A DNA stretch of 64,000 nt from Panax quinquefolius (GCA_020205615.1 CM035160.1:2536937-2600936); one strand, 5' to 3'; positions 23,456 to 36,220 are shown, numbered from the stretch's first letter. Numbers and translations: made by a program. Notes: generated by a model not told the origin, from the sequence alone.

Positions 23456-23753
23456 CGACCTTATACCCCCTCCGACCCTATGTCGCCATAATATTCGTCC
23501 CGACCCTTGTGGGAGGCTTCGATCATACTTTATATCCGCCGAAAGTAAACATCGAAGACATGATGAAGCTGATGAGATATATATAGTCTGAAGCAAACTG
23601 TAATTATTCGAAGTGGGCTGTTGTTGCCCGAAGTAGATTGTTGTTACCCAAAATGTCATGAGTGAACATCTCGAACTGTCGAAACTCATACAAATATATA
23701 TATAAATTCAGTTGACGAAGTCGGTAATTCAATTTGAATCAAGTCTTAACAAA

Positions 23754-24328
23754 TAAGACTTTAAACGAGCTAAACAGTTCGAGTTCGACTCGAAAAAAAA
23801 ATACTCAGATTCGTTATTATTATGATCTAAATCTGAGTATTAAAAATAATTCGAATAAAAATATGAGTAGAATCTGAGCAAGGTTATATTCGACTCGTTT
23901 AAGATTCAAATTACTTGAATTCTTGATTGTGATTCGATACATACTCGATTGATATATATTAATTTGATTAGATATTCAATACATTCTTTTATAATATATA
24001 CAAATTTAAATAAAATTAGGATAATTAATTATTATTATTATTTTGTTTTGTTTTTAATTTAATTGTGATTTTATATTTGTAAAGTGTAATAATAAATATA
24101 TTTTCTCATTTCTAAATAAAATAATAAATTCAATTTATAATTATATTTATTATAAAACTAGTAATTATGTGGAGACTCGAATTTGAGCTAATTTGAAACT
24201 CACGAGTAGTTTGAATATAATTCAATCCGAATCGAATCGAATTCGAGTAAAAAATATTTGAATCGAGTTGAATCTGAGTAAAAAAATTTAAATACTGTTT
24301 ATTTAGGTTCGACTCGTTTACCGTCTTA
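23754..24328. mobile_element. Non-autonomous TIR transposon (575 bp)
   Basis: Left end TAAGACTTTAAACGAG and right end CTCGTTTACCGTCTTA are inverted repeats with two mismatches. They are flanked by the direct repeat TTAACAAA (23746-23753 and 24329-24336; 9 bp if the next T is counted). An 8 bp duplication suggests hAT and 9 bp would suggest Mutator; I cannot decide. The interior is rich in TCGA/CTCGA words (for example GTTCGAGTTCGACTCG near the left end and ATCGAATTCGAGT near the right). No coding frame. Confidence 0.78.
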
Positions 24329-24337
24329 TTAACAAAT

Positions 24338-24844
24338 CATCCCTAGCTTTTGTAACTGAGTCATCCAGATACTATGTTAGAAGCACTGCACCTGGCGGAA
24401 CCAAAGCCTTCCATGTGGCAGTTTATTTATTTTTTAAAACTGGCTAGCCTTCTCTTTAACCTATGTGCCGCCCCCATAGTTTTAGCGCTCAGTTACTCAT
24501 ACAACATGGAATTAAGCGACAGTTTAATTTAATTTCCCAAGTAAGTGTATGCAAGTATATATGTATACACATTTTATATAGCAAGTGGGACTTTTAGCTG
24601 AAAATTAAAAAAGACGGACTATGCATATGACAATGAGAGGATGGTGATTCTTAGTGAAATGTGGGCGTGGCACAAGAATATGTATATACTTTTGGCTTAC
24701 AAATGATTGTGCAGTTTGTGTTGTATGTATTATGTAAAAATTTTAATTTCATAAAATATTAAAAAAAAATTATTATTTTAAAAAAAGAGCAAAAAAAAAA
24801 AGTCCTCATTTTAATAGTGTGCGGGAGTCGGAACTGAAATCGGA

Positions 24845-24882
<38 letters not shown>

Positions 24883-25000
24883 TTTGTTGGTTTAAATATT
24901 GATACGTACGCAATATATTTTTTTGCTTATAATTTGTTGTTCGGTTGGACTGCTATATGTATTGTTAATTTATGTATAAATTAAAATTAAAAAAATAGTA
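24338..25000. other. Intergenic region with (CT)n(AT)n microsatellite
   Basis: No gene or terminal repeats seen. A CT-to-AT compound microsatellite spans 24844-24882. Confidence 0.5.
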
Positions 25001-25234
25001 CTCTTTTCGTCCGGTAAAAATTGGCTTAGTTTTAAATTTTGAAGTGTAATTGATCAATTTTAAAATAAAAATTTATCTAATTTTTTTAAAATATAGATTA
25101 CAATCATAAAAACTTCTTTTATAATTTACTTCAACATCCAATTTTTAAAAATTTAAAAATGTAAATAAAATTACTTAATTATCAATTTTAAAATTTGTCG
25201 ATTCGACCAGAAAATTCTGGACGAATTAAGGGAG
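25001..25234. mobile_element. Stowaway-like MITE (234 bp)
   Basis: Begins CTCTTTTCGTCCGG and ends CTGGACGAATTAAGGGAG, imperfect inverted repeats of the CTCCCTCCGTCC type, with TA on both sides (24999-25000, 25235-25236). AT-rich and non-coding. Confidence 0.75.
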
Positions 25235-25561
25235 TATGCAGAATATTCATTTCAAAAATACTAGTCCTATCACTAATTCAAGCAGTGGAGTATATATTTT
25301 TTACTAGTGCACATAAAAGTACTTTACAATTAATTGCTTTAATTATTTCCTTGGAAATTACTACTACTACAACAACGAAGCGGAAGAAATGTCTTTGGGA
25401 TTCTTAATTAATTTTTCCATGAAAACAACTGGAGTACGTACTACTCCAGTTTCTTACTAATATAGAATTAACGTGTTTATGGAACGGCTAAAAATGAATT
25501 AAGCACATATACCAAGCACTGGTCGGTCATGAGTCATGACATTAATCAACTTAATTAATTA

Positions 25562-25970
25562 CTCCCTCCGTCTCTTAATAAGTTGTTTTAGAATTGTGCA
25601 CAAGTATTAAGAAAATGATTGTATAACATTAATTATAATATCAATTTATCTAATAAAATACAAATAATTTTGAATTTTTTTCATTTTCAATAAATCATCG
25701 AATAAGTTTAAAGTTTGAGATAAATCTCATCATTTCATAAAATACAGTCTTGGGAAGCACGGGACCCAACTAGTTATCTATATTGCCCTTATATTAGAAG
25801 AAAAATTGTTATTTATTGGACAAAAAATAGTGAGAAAACCAAAATTATGTTTAATTCTTGAAGTAATATTAAAAACTAATTAATTAATGCGTACTTGAAA
25901 TTTTCAAACGATTTATATTAAAGAACAAAAATATTTCTCTAAAATACTACTAACTTATACACGGAGGGAG
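25562..25970. mobile_element. Stowaway-like MITE (409 bp)
   Basis: Left terminus CTCCCTCCGTCTC, right terminus ACACGGAGGGAG, TA at both flanks (25560-25561, 25971-25972). Its subterminal sequence matches the truncated copy at 9292. Non-coding interior. Confidence 0.88.
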
Positions 25971-25972
25971 TA

Positions 25973-26531
25973 GTTCCCTTTTGGACCGCCCATAATTTAA
26001 TTTCTACCTCTACGAGCTCAATTGATTTCTAGTGTTGGTCAAAGCCATTAATTTTTCCTAGAAGGGAAAGTCAAGCAATTAATCACATGCACGTTACTAA
26101 TTCAATACACTGAGGTTGAGTGATCGAAAGTCAAGTGAGTAAATGATTAGTTTACTAATTTACTAATAAAATTAAACAACAACTACTGTTAGTAGTAATT
26201 AGTCGCGCACCATTTAATTAGTGTGTTGCTCTTATGTATTGTAACTCAAGTGAATCAGTATGAGGTTACTGATAAAAACAAATTCAATCATTTACTTCAA
26301 AATGATTATAATTCAAAACTGAAGCTGCAGTAATTTGTTACATTGTGATGATATTGTTTTTTCATTTTTTTCAATTAATTGTTAAACTCTAACCTCTATA
26401 TAGATATATTTAGTTATTCAATGAGATTTAATTTTTTTTCTCTTTTAGTAGCAAAAAGGTTGGAGATGTGAAATCTTTATAGACCGACACAATAAGTTTG
26501 TTAGACCACCTCTTTACTTAAAAAAATTACC
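25973..26531. other. Intergenic, nothing recognised
   Basis: AT-rich sequence between a MITE and the TATTA target duplication of the composite gypsy element. No gene or repeat termini found. Confidence 0.5.
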
Positions 26532-26536
26532 TATTA

Positions 26537-28141
26537 TGTGAGATCCCAGATTTTATCAAAAAAAATTTAAATTTTGTCGAAATAATTTTTAATATTATAG
26601 TGTGAATTTGAGATAATATTATAGTTGTGGGTAGTATTTATAAATTTTGCAAAGTATCTGTGGTTATATTATATTATATTCGATTATTTAGGAGAATATT
26701 AGGTTTAGCGAGGAATATTCGTCTGATAACTACTCAATCATTGGTGGACCCTACACAATGTAATTATTCATCGGATCGAGAAACGACAAAAATATTTTAT
26801 TGAAATAACGGCGGAAGTTTTTCTGGTTGATCTTTGTTGAACTACTCGGTAGTAGAAAATACGACAAGAATGTGGTTGCGTAGACAAGCGGTATTGATTA
26901 TTGATTATCTTATGTGATGGTAAGCGGTTTGATTCCATTATTGTCGATTAATAATATGAATTATTATAGCGATAATGACGTTTTGTTTTATTCATTATTA
27001 TTAACGTAATAAAGCGAAACATCTTTTATATAAAATGTAATATTTTATTAAAGTTATTCATAAATAGAATATATTATATTTTATTACGTAGTGTTCAGAT
27101 AGTGTTTTGCGATAGTGTTGCGTAGTGTTTGCAGATAAGTAAAATATTTTTATATAAATAGAATATATGATATTTTATTTAAAAGATTTTGCTTTAAATA
27201 TGAACCTTCAGATTAAAGTAAATCAATCCTGATGTTCATGAATTAATTACTATGCATTCTATTTTCCTATAAATAAAAGTTTCATTCCTTCATTATTTTC
27301 TTACTTAATTCAATTGAAACTCTAGAGAGAAATTATAGAGAGTTTATATAGAGAAAATCTATAGTAGAGAGAAAGAAGAAGATTGATTCTGCACTTCATT
27401 ACTTTGATATCCAAGGTGTATTTTTACGGTGAGAAGGTATTATTTGTTGCATCCGTAAGGGATATTATTTGTTGTACCGTAAGAAGTGTTATTATTTCTT
27501 ATTCATGAAGAGAACTTTCATTATTCCATTCATTATTATTTACATTGGAATAACTCTTTGTAAAAGTGGTATACCTATACATAACTTGTATATACGCAAG
27601 ATACCCTATACTTGAGTGAAATCCTTATGTTATTCCATTTTATTTATTCATTGGAATAACTCAGATATGCGGAATCCCCTATACTTGGTGATCTTCTTAC
27701 ATTATTCCATTCTTTATTATTCTCATTTGGAATATCCGCATGCGTGTGTTTTACATGGGATTCGGTTCCATTGTTTATTATTCCGCATTTATTATTCATT
27801 TGGAATATCCTCGTTCATGCGTGTGTTTTACGGGACTGGTTCCATTGTTTATTATTCAAAGATTTATTATTACATTTGGATCATCCGCATGATTGTGAAT
27901 TTCACCGACCGGTTCCGTTATTATTATTCATTGGAATAATAACTACATCGCGACGTCGCGTGCATGGTGATTTCTTTTGTTATTCCATTCTTTATTATAC
28001 CCAAGGTTAGTTAAAACTTTGACTTTTATACTCCATGAAATTAGTAGAATATCCTCGATATTTACGTTTCATCCAATATCTTTTCATGGAAATATTCTTC
28101 TGATCATTCTTGAATTTTACTCTACAAAACAGTATCTTGTT
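26537..28141 (+). repeat. Left part of family-C 5' LTR
   Basis: Matches the 3' LTR from 40199 to about 41785. It contains TATAAATA at 27268-27275, a donor-like ACG/GTGAG near 27428, and a tandem array whose units carry TTATTCCA...TGGAATAA arms at 27521-28010. It is interrupted at 28142 by the B LTR; the section corresponding to 41786-42425 is absent from this copy. Confidence 0.85.
27521..28010. repeat. Hairpin-unit array in LTR C
   Basis: Units of about 80-110 bp, each with complementary arms such as TTATTCCA/TGGAATAA (27521-27528 with 27546-27553; 27630-27637 with 27652-27659). The same array is in the 3' LTR at 41167-41640. Plus-strand ORFs here (27616-28010) translate the repeat and are not genes. 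Confidence 0.8.
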
Positions 28142-31100
28142 TGTAAGACCCCGAATTTTATGAAATAAAAGTATTCAATTTTTCTTATAATTACTATTCA
28201 GTAAATGGTTAAATTGATAAAAGTTAAAGTTAAGGGTGATATATGAATTTTTTTCAAAATACACAAGTGGTTATAAAATATTCATTGTTGTGGGGAATAT
28301 TCGTTTGGTCGTGGAATATTCTTTTCGCTTGGGAATATTAAATAATGACGGCAAGTGACCATTGTGGGCCCATAATGTAATAAGCGCTTCGGATGAAGAA
28401 AACGACAAAATTAAGTTTTTATAAATAACGGCGTAATCGTATCACAGATTAACATTTGTTGGAATAATAGATGGATAAAATCTGATAATACGCGTGTTTT
28501 TGCAAGAGTATTGGCGGTTTTTACGATATTTTTGAATTATTGATCCTTACATAAGAAAGCACTACTCAATAATTAATCTGATAATTTTCATTCAATATTT
28601 TTATTTATTGATTCAATAATTCTTTGCGTTGGTATTTTATATTATTCTTTGTTTCAATAATTGTCACGCATGGTATTTTCCATTATCAAATCAATAATTC
28701 ATATTATTTGAATAATATTATTAGATAACATTATTGGCAATGTCTAGAAAGTTACATGTCTACAAGGAGGTTTGGTCACCTAATTGCGGCATGCCAAGAA
28801 GAGAGATCCTTATGGAAAGCCCCTCTTCCCTGAGGGCCGCCTGGTCATCGTAATTGTGATTCATAATATTATTTGAGAATAATTAATTATTGATTTATAT
28901 GATAAGAAAATATTTATTTGATATGGATATAAATGATGGATTTAATTATTATATGTGGTTATAATTGAAGGATTTAATGTTGAGGTGTTTTATCGGTATT
29001 TTTGCTGAATGGAGATATTAAAAATCAAATCGATTATTTTTACGATATATTGCGTGAGTTATAATTTTTAATCGATGCCTGATTGGATCGTTGCGATTTT
29101 TGGATATGTTATACATATATAAGTTGAGTATATGTCTACAAATTTTGAACCGAATTAAAAATGAACGAATGATTTGTTATAAATTTTAAGAGGTGTTTGA
29201 TTAGGAAAGTAGGGTTATAATTGATTTTGGTGGAAAATTCTAGAATCGAGTGGGCCTCACTTGTGGTTGGTGAAAAATATCTTGAATTTTATTTCAAATG
29301 TGGTGGGTGGCAATAGTAGCGAGTAAAGCCATCCAGTAGCAGTAAGTCAAGTCGCTTCTGCTACGGCTAACATTTTCCTATAAATAGAAAGGCTAAGTTA
29401 GAATTGAAAATCACACCGTAAATAAAGTTTTTCTTTCTCTCTATATTATCGAGCGTATTTTGTGAGTATTTAGATACTTTGAGAGTCATTTCAAGATAAG
29501 TTTCATTCAAAGATCACTTAGATCTTTCCTTCCAAGATCGATTCTTTCGAGGTAAAGGATGTTATTTTCTTCTCAAATGATATTATTTCTTCAATATCAT
29601 TATCTTTGAAATATTGGTTGAAACTTTTTATCAAATTTGGAACTTTTTCATGTCTGGGGTTACTTATTCATGAGTTCTTATTCACGAGTTCTTATTCATG
29701 AGTTACTTATTCACGAGTTCTTATTCACGAGTACTATTCATTAAGCGTGAAAATGTTTTTTTGTGGAATTTCTATCTTTTGGTGTTTGAGTTCTTATTCA
29801 CGATATATGAGATTATTCACGATATCTGACTATTCACGAATACTAAGATTATTCAATAGAAAAATGAAAATTTTTCTTTTCGTCTAAAATATCTATTCGG
29901 ATACTAGCTTTGATTATATCCATGTTTTTGATCATTTCGGAATTTTACACCACTATGATTATTTTGAGGTATTTTTGGATGTATAGATTAGGAGTTATGG
30001 ATTTTATGAGAAAAGACTATTTTAAAAGTAACTATTTATAACTCCTTGTGGTTAACTCCAAAATTGATGAAATTTTTATTGAGAGTACATCTATATAATA
30101 TCGATTGTACTTACTGTGAATTTGGAATTTTTGGATAAAAAGTACAATTTATGATAAATGTTTAAATATTCGGTGGTTTTAGCCATATGAAAAATAGTAA
30201 ATGAATTTTTAAAATTTCGAGAAAAATATATGTTCAATATGGGACTATTTTATACTAAATCCCAGAAAAGAAATATTTTTAGAACTGATTTGGTATTTTC
30301 ATGAAAATGTTCTAGTTATGAGTAAATGAATTAAATATGTTATGTGAAGTAAGAAAATTGGAAAATATGATTTATTGGCTTGAGAATCATATATGAGATA
30401 TATGCAGATTTTTATGAGGGTTTTGGTTAATGATGATGAAATCTTATGAGTTTGGCATTTTATGATGATTAAATGCATTAATTATTAAAGTGTAAATAAT
30501 TGGATTAAATTATTTATAAGAAATGATTAAAATATTATTATAATATTAATAATATTAGATTATGAGATTTCTAAGTGAATTATAACATTTGGATTAAGGT
30601 GTTATAAATATGGATATGAATTTTATTATGAAACTTTATCTTTTTTTCGTGTAGAGTATTCTTACGCGTATATCTTGGACTACGTACGAACACGGGTACT
30701 ATTCACAACAAATTGGTTTCTTCTCCGACCAAATTATCGTTGATTTATGAATCTTACTCTTGAAATTAAAACCATGTTTTGATTATATTATTTTATATAA
30801 CATTCTTATAACCCTAATGATGATATTTTCTTTGATTTGAGTGTAAAGATGGGTAGATTATTGGTATGATCGTGACCATAGGTTCTCTTTGGCCAAGATA
30901 GTGCAAAAGTTGAATTGTTGGTGGTATGATCATGACCATTGAATTTACAATTGAATATTTTTAGCTTAAGTGCAAAGGTGGATTGATCAACATGGTTATA
31001 ATTATTGTTATATAACTTCCGAAATGATTATGTATTTCTTTGATATATGAATATCTTTGGCTCGTTGTGCAAAGATGACTGTTGTTGAATATCTTTAGCA

Positions 31101-32558
31101 CAGAAGTGCAAAGATGAATTATTGATGAATATCTTTGGCTCGTAATGCAAAGATGACTGTTGTTGAATATCTTTTGTTTTGTGAGTGCAAAGATGAATTA
31201 TTGATGAATATCTTTTGCTCGTAATGCAAAGATGACACATTATTGAATATCTTTAGCTTTGTAATGAATTATTGATGAATATCTTTGGCTCGTAATGCAA
31301 AGATGACTGTTGTTGAATATCTTTGCTTTGTAGTGTAAAGATGAGCTGTTGATGAATATCTTTGACTGCGTGGTAAAAAGATGAATTTATTAGTATGATT
31401 ATGAGCGAGGCGTGATTTGGTATAACCATGATATTTGATGTTTGAGGTAAAGGCGGTGATGAAAATTATCTTGATTCCGGATGAGAAGAGAGAATTTAGA
31501 ATCACAATTATGATTATGAAGTTATTCATATGATTGTGGAAAGGAACTGTTGATTGATGTTAAGGAGGATAAAATATTGTTGGTGGACTTTTAATGTGGA
31601 GAAGACAATAGACTTTATAGTCTATTTGACTCTTTTAATGGATTGCTTCGTTCATTGCAACTATGGTTGAAAAGTTTTATCATCTACCATATGTTCTAAA
31701 TCTCCCGATTCATTATTGATGAAGACTATTGATAAGTTATTTATCTTTAGTCATAATATTCTTTACTTAAGTTAGTTGTTTCACCCTTTTGTTTCACAAT
31801 TCTTTCGGTGTAATAAAAGTGTATTTGGGTTGAAATGGGGATAACAAAGGAATAGAGCGGTGGTCTATAGTTGTTGAGGTTCTCCCTAAAGAGTATAAAA
31901 ATAATTTTATTGAGGGCTTTAGTGTGTTGTATTTTATACATCATTTAATAGTTTTTTGGTGAATTAAATAGGGTGAAAGCGAACCCAACTTTGGAAGGGT
32001 GTTTTGTCACTATCATACGGGATGTCTAATGACATACAAACTCGTGTTATCATAAGACATGGTTGTCTTTCATCCACTTGCCGAGTATATTTACAAGCAC
32101 TACTTATATAATCTTGGTGTTTGTTTGGAGTATAATACCCAATTAGAGAGCAGTGGAGATAATGATATGTCAAGAGAAGACTCACCATTGGGAAGAATAC
32201 GATAGTAATCTTCTTATTTTTCTTTCGGGGTCTATTAGGTCAACCAAGGATAATTACGTGGCCGTATGATATCTACCATAACCTAAAAGCATGGCCTCCC
32301 AGTATACGAAGGTTTCTTGAGCACTTCCCAAAGATTCTAATTTCTAAAAGCAGTTTTTGACTATACCTTTATGTAAGGTGTCATTGTGACGTACTTCTGA
32401 GTTGGTATATATATTTGTATCCAAACTCACAAAGATATGTGTTGTTGTATTTTGCTGACGACAATTGTTGTAATAAAGTTGTAGTTAGTTTTTTCGTACC
32501 ATATATTTGGCGACTCAGAATGGGTTGGATGGAATGGACCTATTTTGGGGTTGTTACA
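28142..32558 (+). repeat. Family-B 5' LTR (4417 bp)
   Basis: The first about 1.83 kb follows family A/D (TGTAAGACC start, CAATAATT-rich U3, TATAAATA at 29379-29386, donor-like GAG/GTAAAG at 29551/29552, TATTCAYGAGT repeats at 29665-29740). A block of about 1.5 kb absent from A and D follows (about 29975-31500), then an A-like end (TTGGCGACTCAGAATGGGTT near 32510, then TTACA). Short ORFs inside have no recognisable domains. Confidence 0.82.
31053..31385. repeat. Hairpin-unit array in LTR B
   Basis: About eight units ATCTTTGGCTCGTAATGCAAAGATGA or variants, alternating with TGTTGTTGA and ATTATTGATGA spacers. Arms ATCTTTG and CAAAGAT (31053-31059 with 31070-31076) are retained in most units. Confidence 0.85.
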
Positions 32559-32885
32559 TTTGGTATCGAGCTTAGGGATATGATCTCTGGCGGAGATCGG
32601 GATTAAACAGGAGGGAGAGATGAGTAAATCCTTCGCTAGTGTGTCCTACCTAAGCTTATTTGTTTGGTCGATCATAATATCGGGATATTATGTGATATGT
32701 TAATTTGTTAAATTAACCCTTGTTTTGAAGTTGTATTCTAGAATGATATCAAATACTGGGAGATGAGCAATGGAGAAATCATGATGACGTAAAAGATGAA
32801 ATCTGAAATGAAAGCAAAAGGTATTCTCAACTCTTTGAAATACTGTGCACGTAAATTTGGGGACGAAATTTCATAAGGAGGAGAT
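32559..32885 (+). pseudogene. Minimal interior of element B (PBS, gag start, PPT)
   Basis: Begins TTTGGTATCGAGC, a PBS for initiator-Met tRNA with the middle altered, then GGGATATGATC as in elements C and D. A candidate gag start AATGATATC follows TATTCTAG at about 32741. Within about 100 bp it passes to GGACGAAATTTCATAAGGAGGAGAT, the standard pol 3' end plus PPT of this superfamily. Essentially all of gag-pol is deleted. Confidence 0.75.
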
Positions 32886-33720
32886 TGTAAGACTCGAATT
32901 TTATGAAATAAAAGTATTCAATTTTTCTTATAATTACTATTAGGTAAATGGTTAAATTGATAAAAGTTAAAGTTAAGGGTGATATATGAATTTTTTCAAA
33001 ATACAAGTGGTTATAAAATATTCATTGTTGTCGGGGAATATTCGTTTGGTCGTGGAATATTCTTTACATCGGGGAATATTCGTGACGATGGCGTAGTAGC
33101 CATTTTTGGGCCCCATAATGTAATAAGCGTGGGATGAAGAAAACCACAAAATTAAGTTTTTATAAATAACGGCGTAATCGTTACAAGATTAACTTTGTTG
33201 GAATAATCCGATGGATAAAATATGATAATATGCGTGTTTTTTGGCGATGACACGCGGTTTTACAAGTATTTTTGAATTATTGATCCTTACATAAGAAGGC
33301 TTTACTACTAATTATTATTAGTAATTTATATTCGATATTTTTATTTATTGATTCAATAATAATTGCGTTGGTATTTTATATTATTCTTTGTTTCAATAAT
33401 TGTCATTGCACAAAGATTTCCCATTATCGGATCAATAATTCATATTATTTGAATAATATTATTAGATAACATTATTGGCAATGTCTAGAAAGTTACGCTC
33501 AGGAAAGGTTTGGTCACCTAATTGCTTGGCGCCAAGAAGGAGAGATCCTTATTGGAAAGCCCCTCTTTCTGAGGAACCGCTGGTTGTCATAATTGTGATT
33601 ACGTAATATTATTTGGGAATAATTAATTATTGATTTATATGATAAGAAAATATTTATTTGATATGGATATAAATGATGGATTTAATTATTATATGTGGTT
33701 ATAATTGAAGGATTTAATTA
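32886..33720 (+). repeat. Family-B 3' LTR, truncated
   Basis: TGTAAGACTCG start directly after the PPT; matches 28142-28975 closely, then ends abruptly where the sequence changes to inverted LTR. Confidence 0.82.
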
Positions 33721-35815
33721 TCATCTTGCACTTTCTGGGCCAAAGATATTCAATAATATCATCATTTAAGACCGAGGATGATGAAAAATATTTTAAAGAA
33801 AGCGAATCCGTTGAAATAAAATGACAAGGATTAAGGTTTAAGGATTCGTACTTTTGTTTTATCCACGTCCAAAATACCTCAAAAATAATCATAGTGGTGT
33901 AAAATTCAAGAATGATCAAAACATGGATCTGATCAAAGCTAGTATCCGAATAGATATTTTGACAAAAAGAAGAAATTTTATTTTTAGGATTGAATAGTCT
34001 TGAGTATCGTGAATAGTCTTTTGTATACGTGAATAGTAACTCTCAAACACCAAAGGATAGAAATTCCAAAAAAACATCTTCACGCTCATGAATAGTACTC
34101 GTGAATAAGTAACTCGTGAATAAGAACTCATGAATAGTAACTCGTGAATAAGTAACTCATGAATAAGTAACTCATGAATAGTAACTCATGAATAGTAACC
34201 CCAGACATGGAAAAGTTTCAAATTTGATAAAAGTTCCAACCAATATTTCAAAGATAATGATATTGAAGAAATAATATCATCTAAGAAGAAAATAACATCC
34301 ACTTACCCGAAAGATTAGTATTTCTTAAATTTGGAATAATGGGTATAGTCTTTGAAGGAACTTACTGCACCGTCTAACAATACTCAAAGTATACTCAAAA
34401 TATTCACAAGAATACGCTCGATAATATAGAGAGAAAACTTGATTTACGGTGTGATTTTCGATTCTAACTTTAAGCACCCTATTTATAGGAAATTGCTTAG
34501 AACACAAAAAGAAAATTTAATATAATAATATTATATATATTACAAATTCTCTACGCACCTAGAACCATCTGAATTCAGCAACTTGCATGTGTTTAATGAG
34601 GCTAACCAAACACAAAAAACGTTTTTGTAATTAAAAATATTTTAAACTTCCAAAAATCAATTATTTCGGAGCTACGGAACTTCAATAATTCATAATAAAT
34701 AGCTATTTCATCAGAAAATTCGAATCTCGCGAGTTTTTATAGGAAATTCAATTCTCTACAACTTTGCAGAAGAAAGTTTTTCCAAATTCCAAATAGAAAT
34801 TGACCGAAATCCACAAACCGAAGCGATTTTACTGGTATAATCAAATTTCGATCGATAAATGGGGTCCAGAGCATGTTTAACATGTTTTAAACATTTATTG
34901 CAACAAAAATACTCCTCCTCGTATACTCATATATCCCACATTCGTTGTAAAATATCACCATTATTATATTATTAAAATATAATAATGAATTATTTTATCG
35001 AGAAAAAGATAAAATTTCAATTTTCAACAATTGTCACATTAAAATTTTCTCCATCTATATCCACATAAAATCAATATTTTCCTCATCGGATGAATCAATA
35101 ATTAATTATTCACAAATAATATTACTGAATCACATTATTTGACAACGAGTGCAGTTCGAGGAAAGAGGGCTTTCCAATAAGAATTTCTTCTTCTACGACG
35201 CTTGATTAGGTGACCAAACCTCTCCTTGTATGCAGAACTTTCTAGACATTGCCAATAATGTTATCTAATAATATTATTCAAATAATATGAATTATTGCTT
35301 CGATAATGAAAAATCTTTGTGTAATGACAATTATCAAAAACAATGAATATAAAATATCAATTGAAGAATTATTTACTCGATAAAATCTTGAGAATAAAGT
35401 AATTATCTGTAACCATTATTGAGTAGTGCCTTCTTACGTAAGAATCAATAATTGGTGCAATATGGTATCTTCTTGTGTTTTAAACCAAGGGTATTTTAAC
35501 AAGATAACTTGGTAATAACTACTGTAGATTATTTTTAAACAACTTATATTTGTCGTTTTTTTTCATCCAATCGCTTTCCGTTATAGGGCCTACATATGGC
35601 TGCGTAGTGCATTTACGAATATTCCCAGACAGATCGAATATTCCACGACCAAACGAATATTCCCCGACAATGATGAATATTTTATAACCACTTGCTTATT
35701 TTGAAATATTTCATGATCTTACCCCTAACTATCCACATTAATCAAATCAACCCTTACTATTTCAAAATAATAAATAGAGAAAATTAAATTTCATTAATAA
35801 TAAGTTGGGGTCTTC
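33721..35815 (-). repeat. Inverted gypsy LTR fragment (family D type)
   Basis: On the minus strand it runs from AAGACCCCAACTTATTATTAATG near 35815 through the D-like U3 (compare 44395 onward), a TATA region, the TATTCAYGAGT minisatellite (about 34005-34200) and ends in the ATCTTTGG hairpin area at 33721. Both ends are abrupt junctions rather than LTR termini with duplications. Confidence 0.78.
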
Positions 35816-36033
35816 TAGTAGTCCTCACTATTACGTGAAATAGTGTGATAATAGTTGTAATGAGTACTTTCTTTTGAGTTTGTATAATATCTAGTAGACA
35901 ATATTTGTATTCAAACTCACGGTTTATGTCGTATTGTATGCAGCGATTATGTTAGTAAGTTGTATTTGAATTTATGTACCATGTAAGTGGCGACCCAAGA
36001 TGGGTGGCGTATACCTAATTTTGGGGCGTCACG
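35816..36033 (+). repeat. Right end of family-C 5' LTR
   Basis: CTAGTAGTCCTCACTATTACG onward matches the 3' LTR from about 42427 to its end, up to GGGGCGTCAC. Confidence 0.8.
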
Positions 36034-36047
36034 GTTGGTATCGAGCT
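36034..36047 (+). other. PBS of element C
   Basis: GTTGGTATCGAGC directly after the LTR, matching the initiator-Met tRNA-complementary TGGTATCAGAGC with CAGAG reduced to CGAG, the same change as at 32560 and 47240. Confidence 0.75.
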
Positions 36048-36220
36048 TAGGGATATGATCCATGGCTAAGATGTGAGAATAGTACTAGGAGGGAGAGAGG
36101 GGGAATACTTCTAGTAGTATGACCTACTAAGTTTATTTGGTATTTGATTGGTCGATTATCCGAGTATAGTGATAATATGTTGCATGTCAATTAACCCTTA
36201 TTTTGTGGCGGTGTTTGAAA

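Larger units (their letters stand above)
28142..33720 (+). mobile_element. LARD-like gypsy element (family B), 3' end broken
   Basis: A 4.4 kb 5' LTR (28142-32558), a 327 bp interior (32559-32885) with PBS and PPT, and the first 835 bp of a 3' LTR (32886-33720), which breaks off in an inverted LTR fragment. It is inserted in the family-C 5' LTR. With virtually no coding interior it resembles large retrotransposon derivatives moved in trans. Confidence 0.82.

Noticed and set aside
23105..23689. Overlapping frames on both strands with repeated peptide units
   Set aside because: They simply translate the 41 bp minisatellite in rotating frames; no start context, domain or strand preference.
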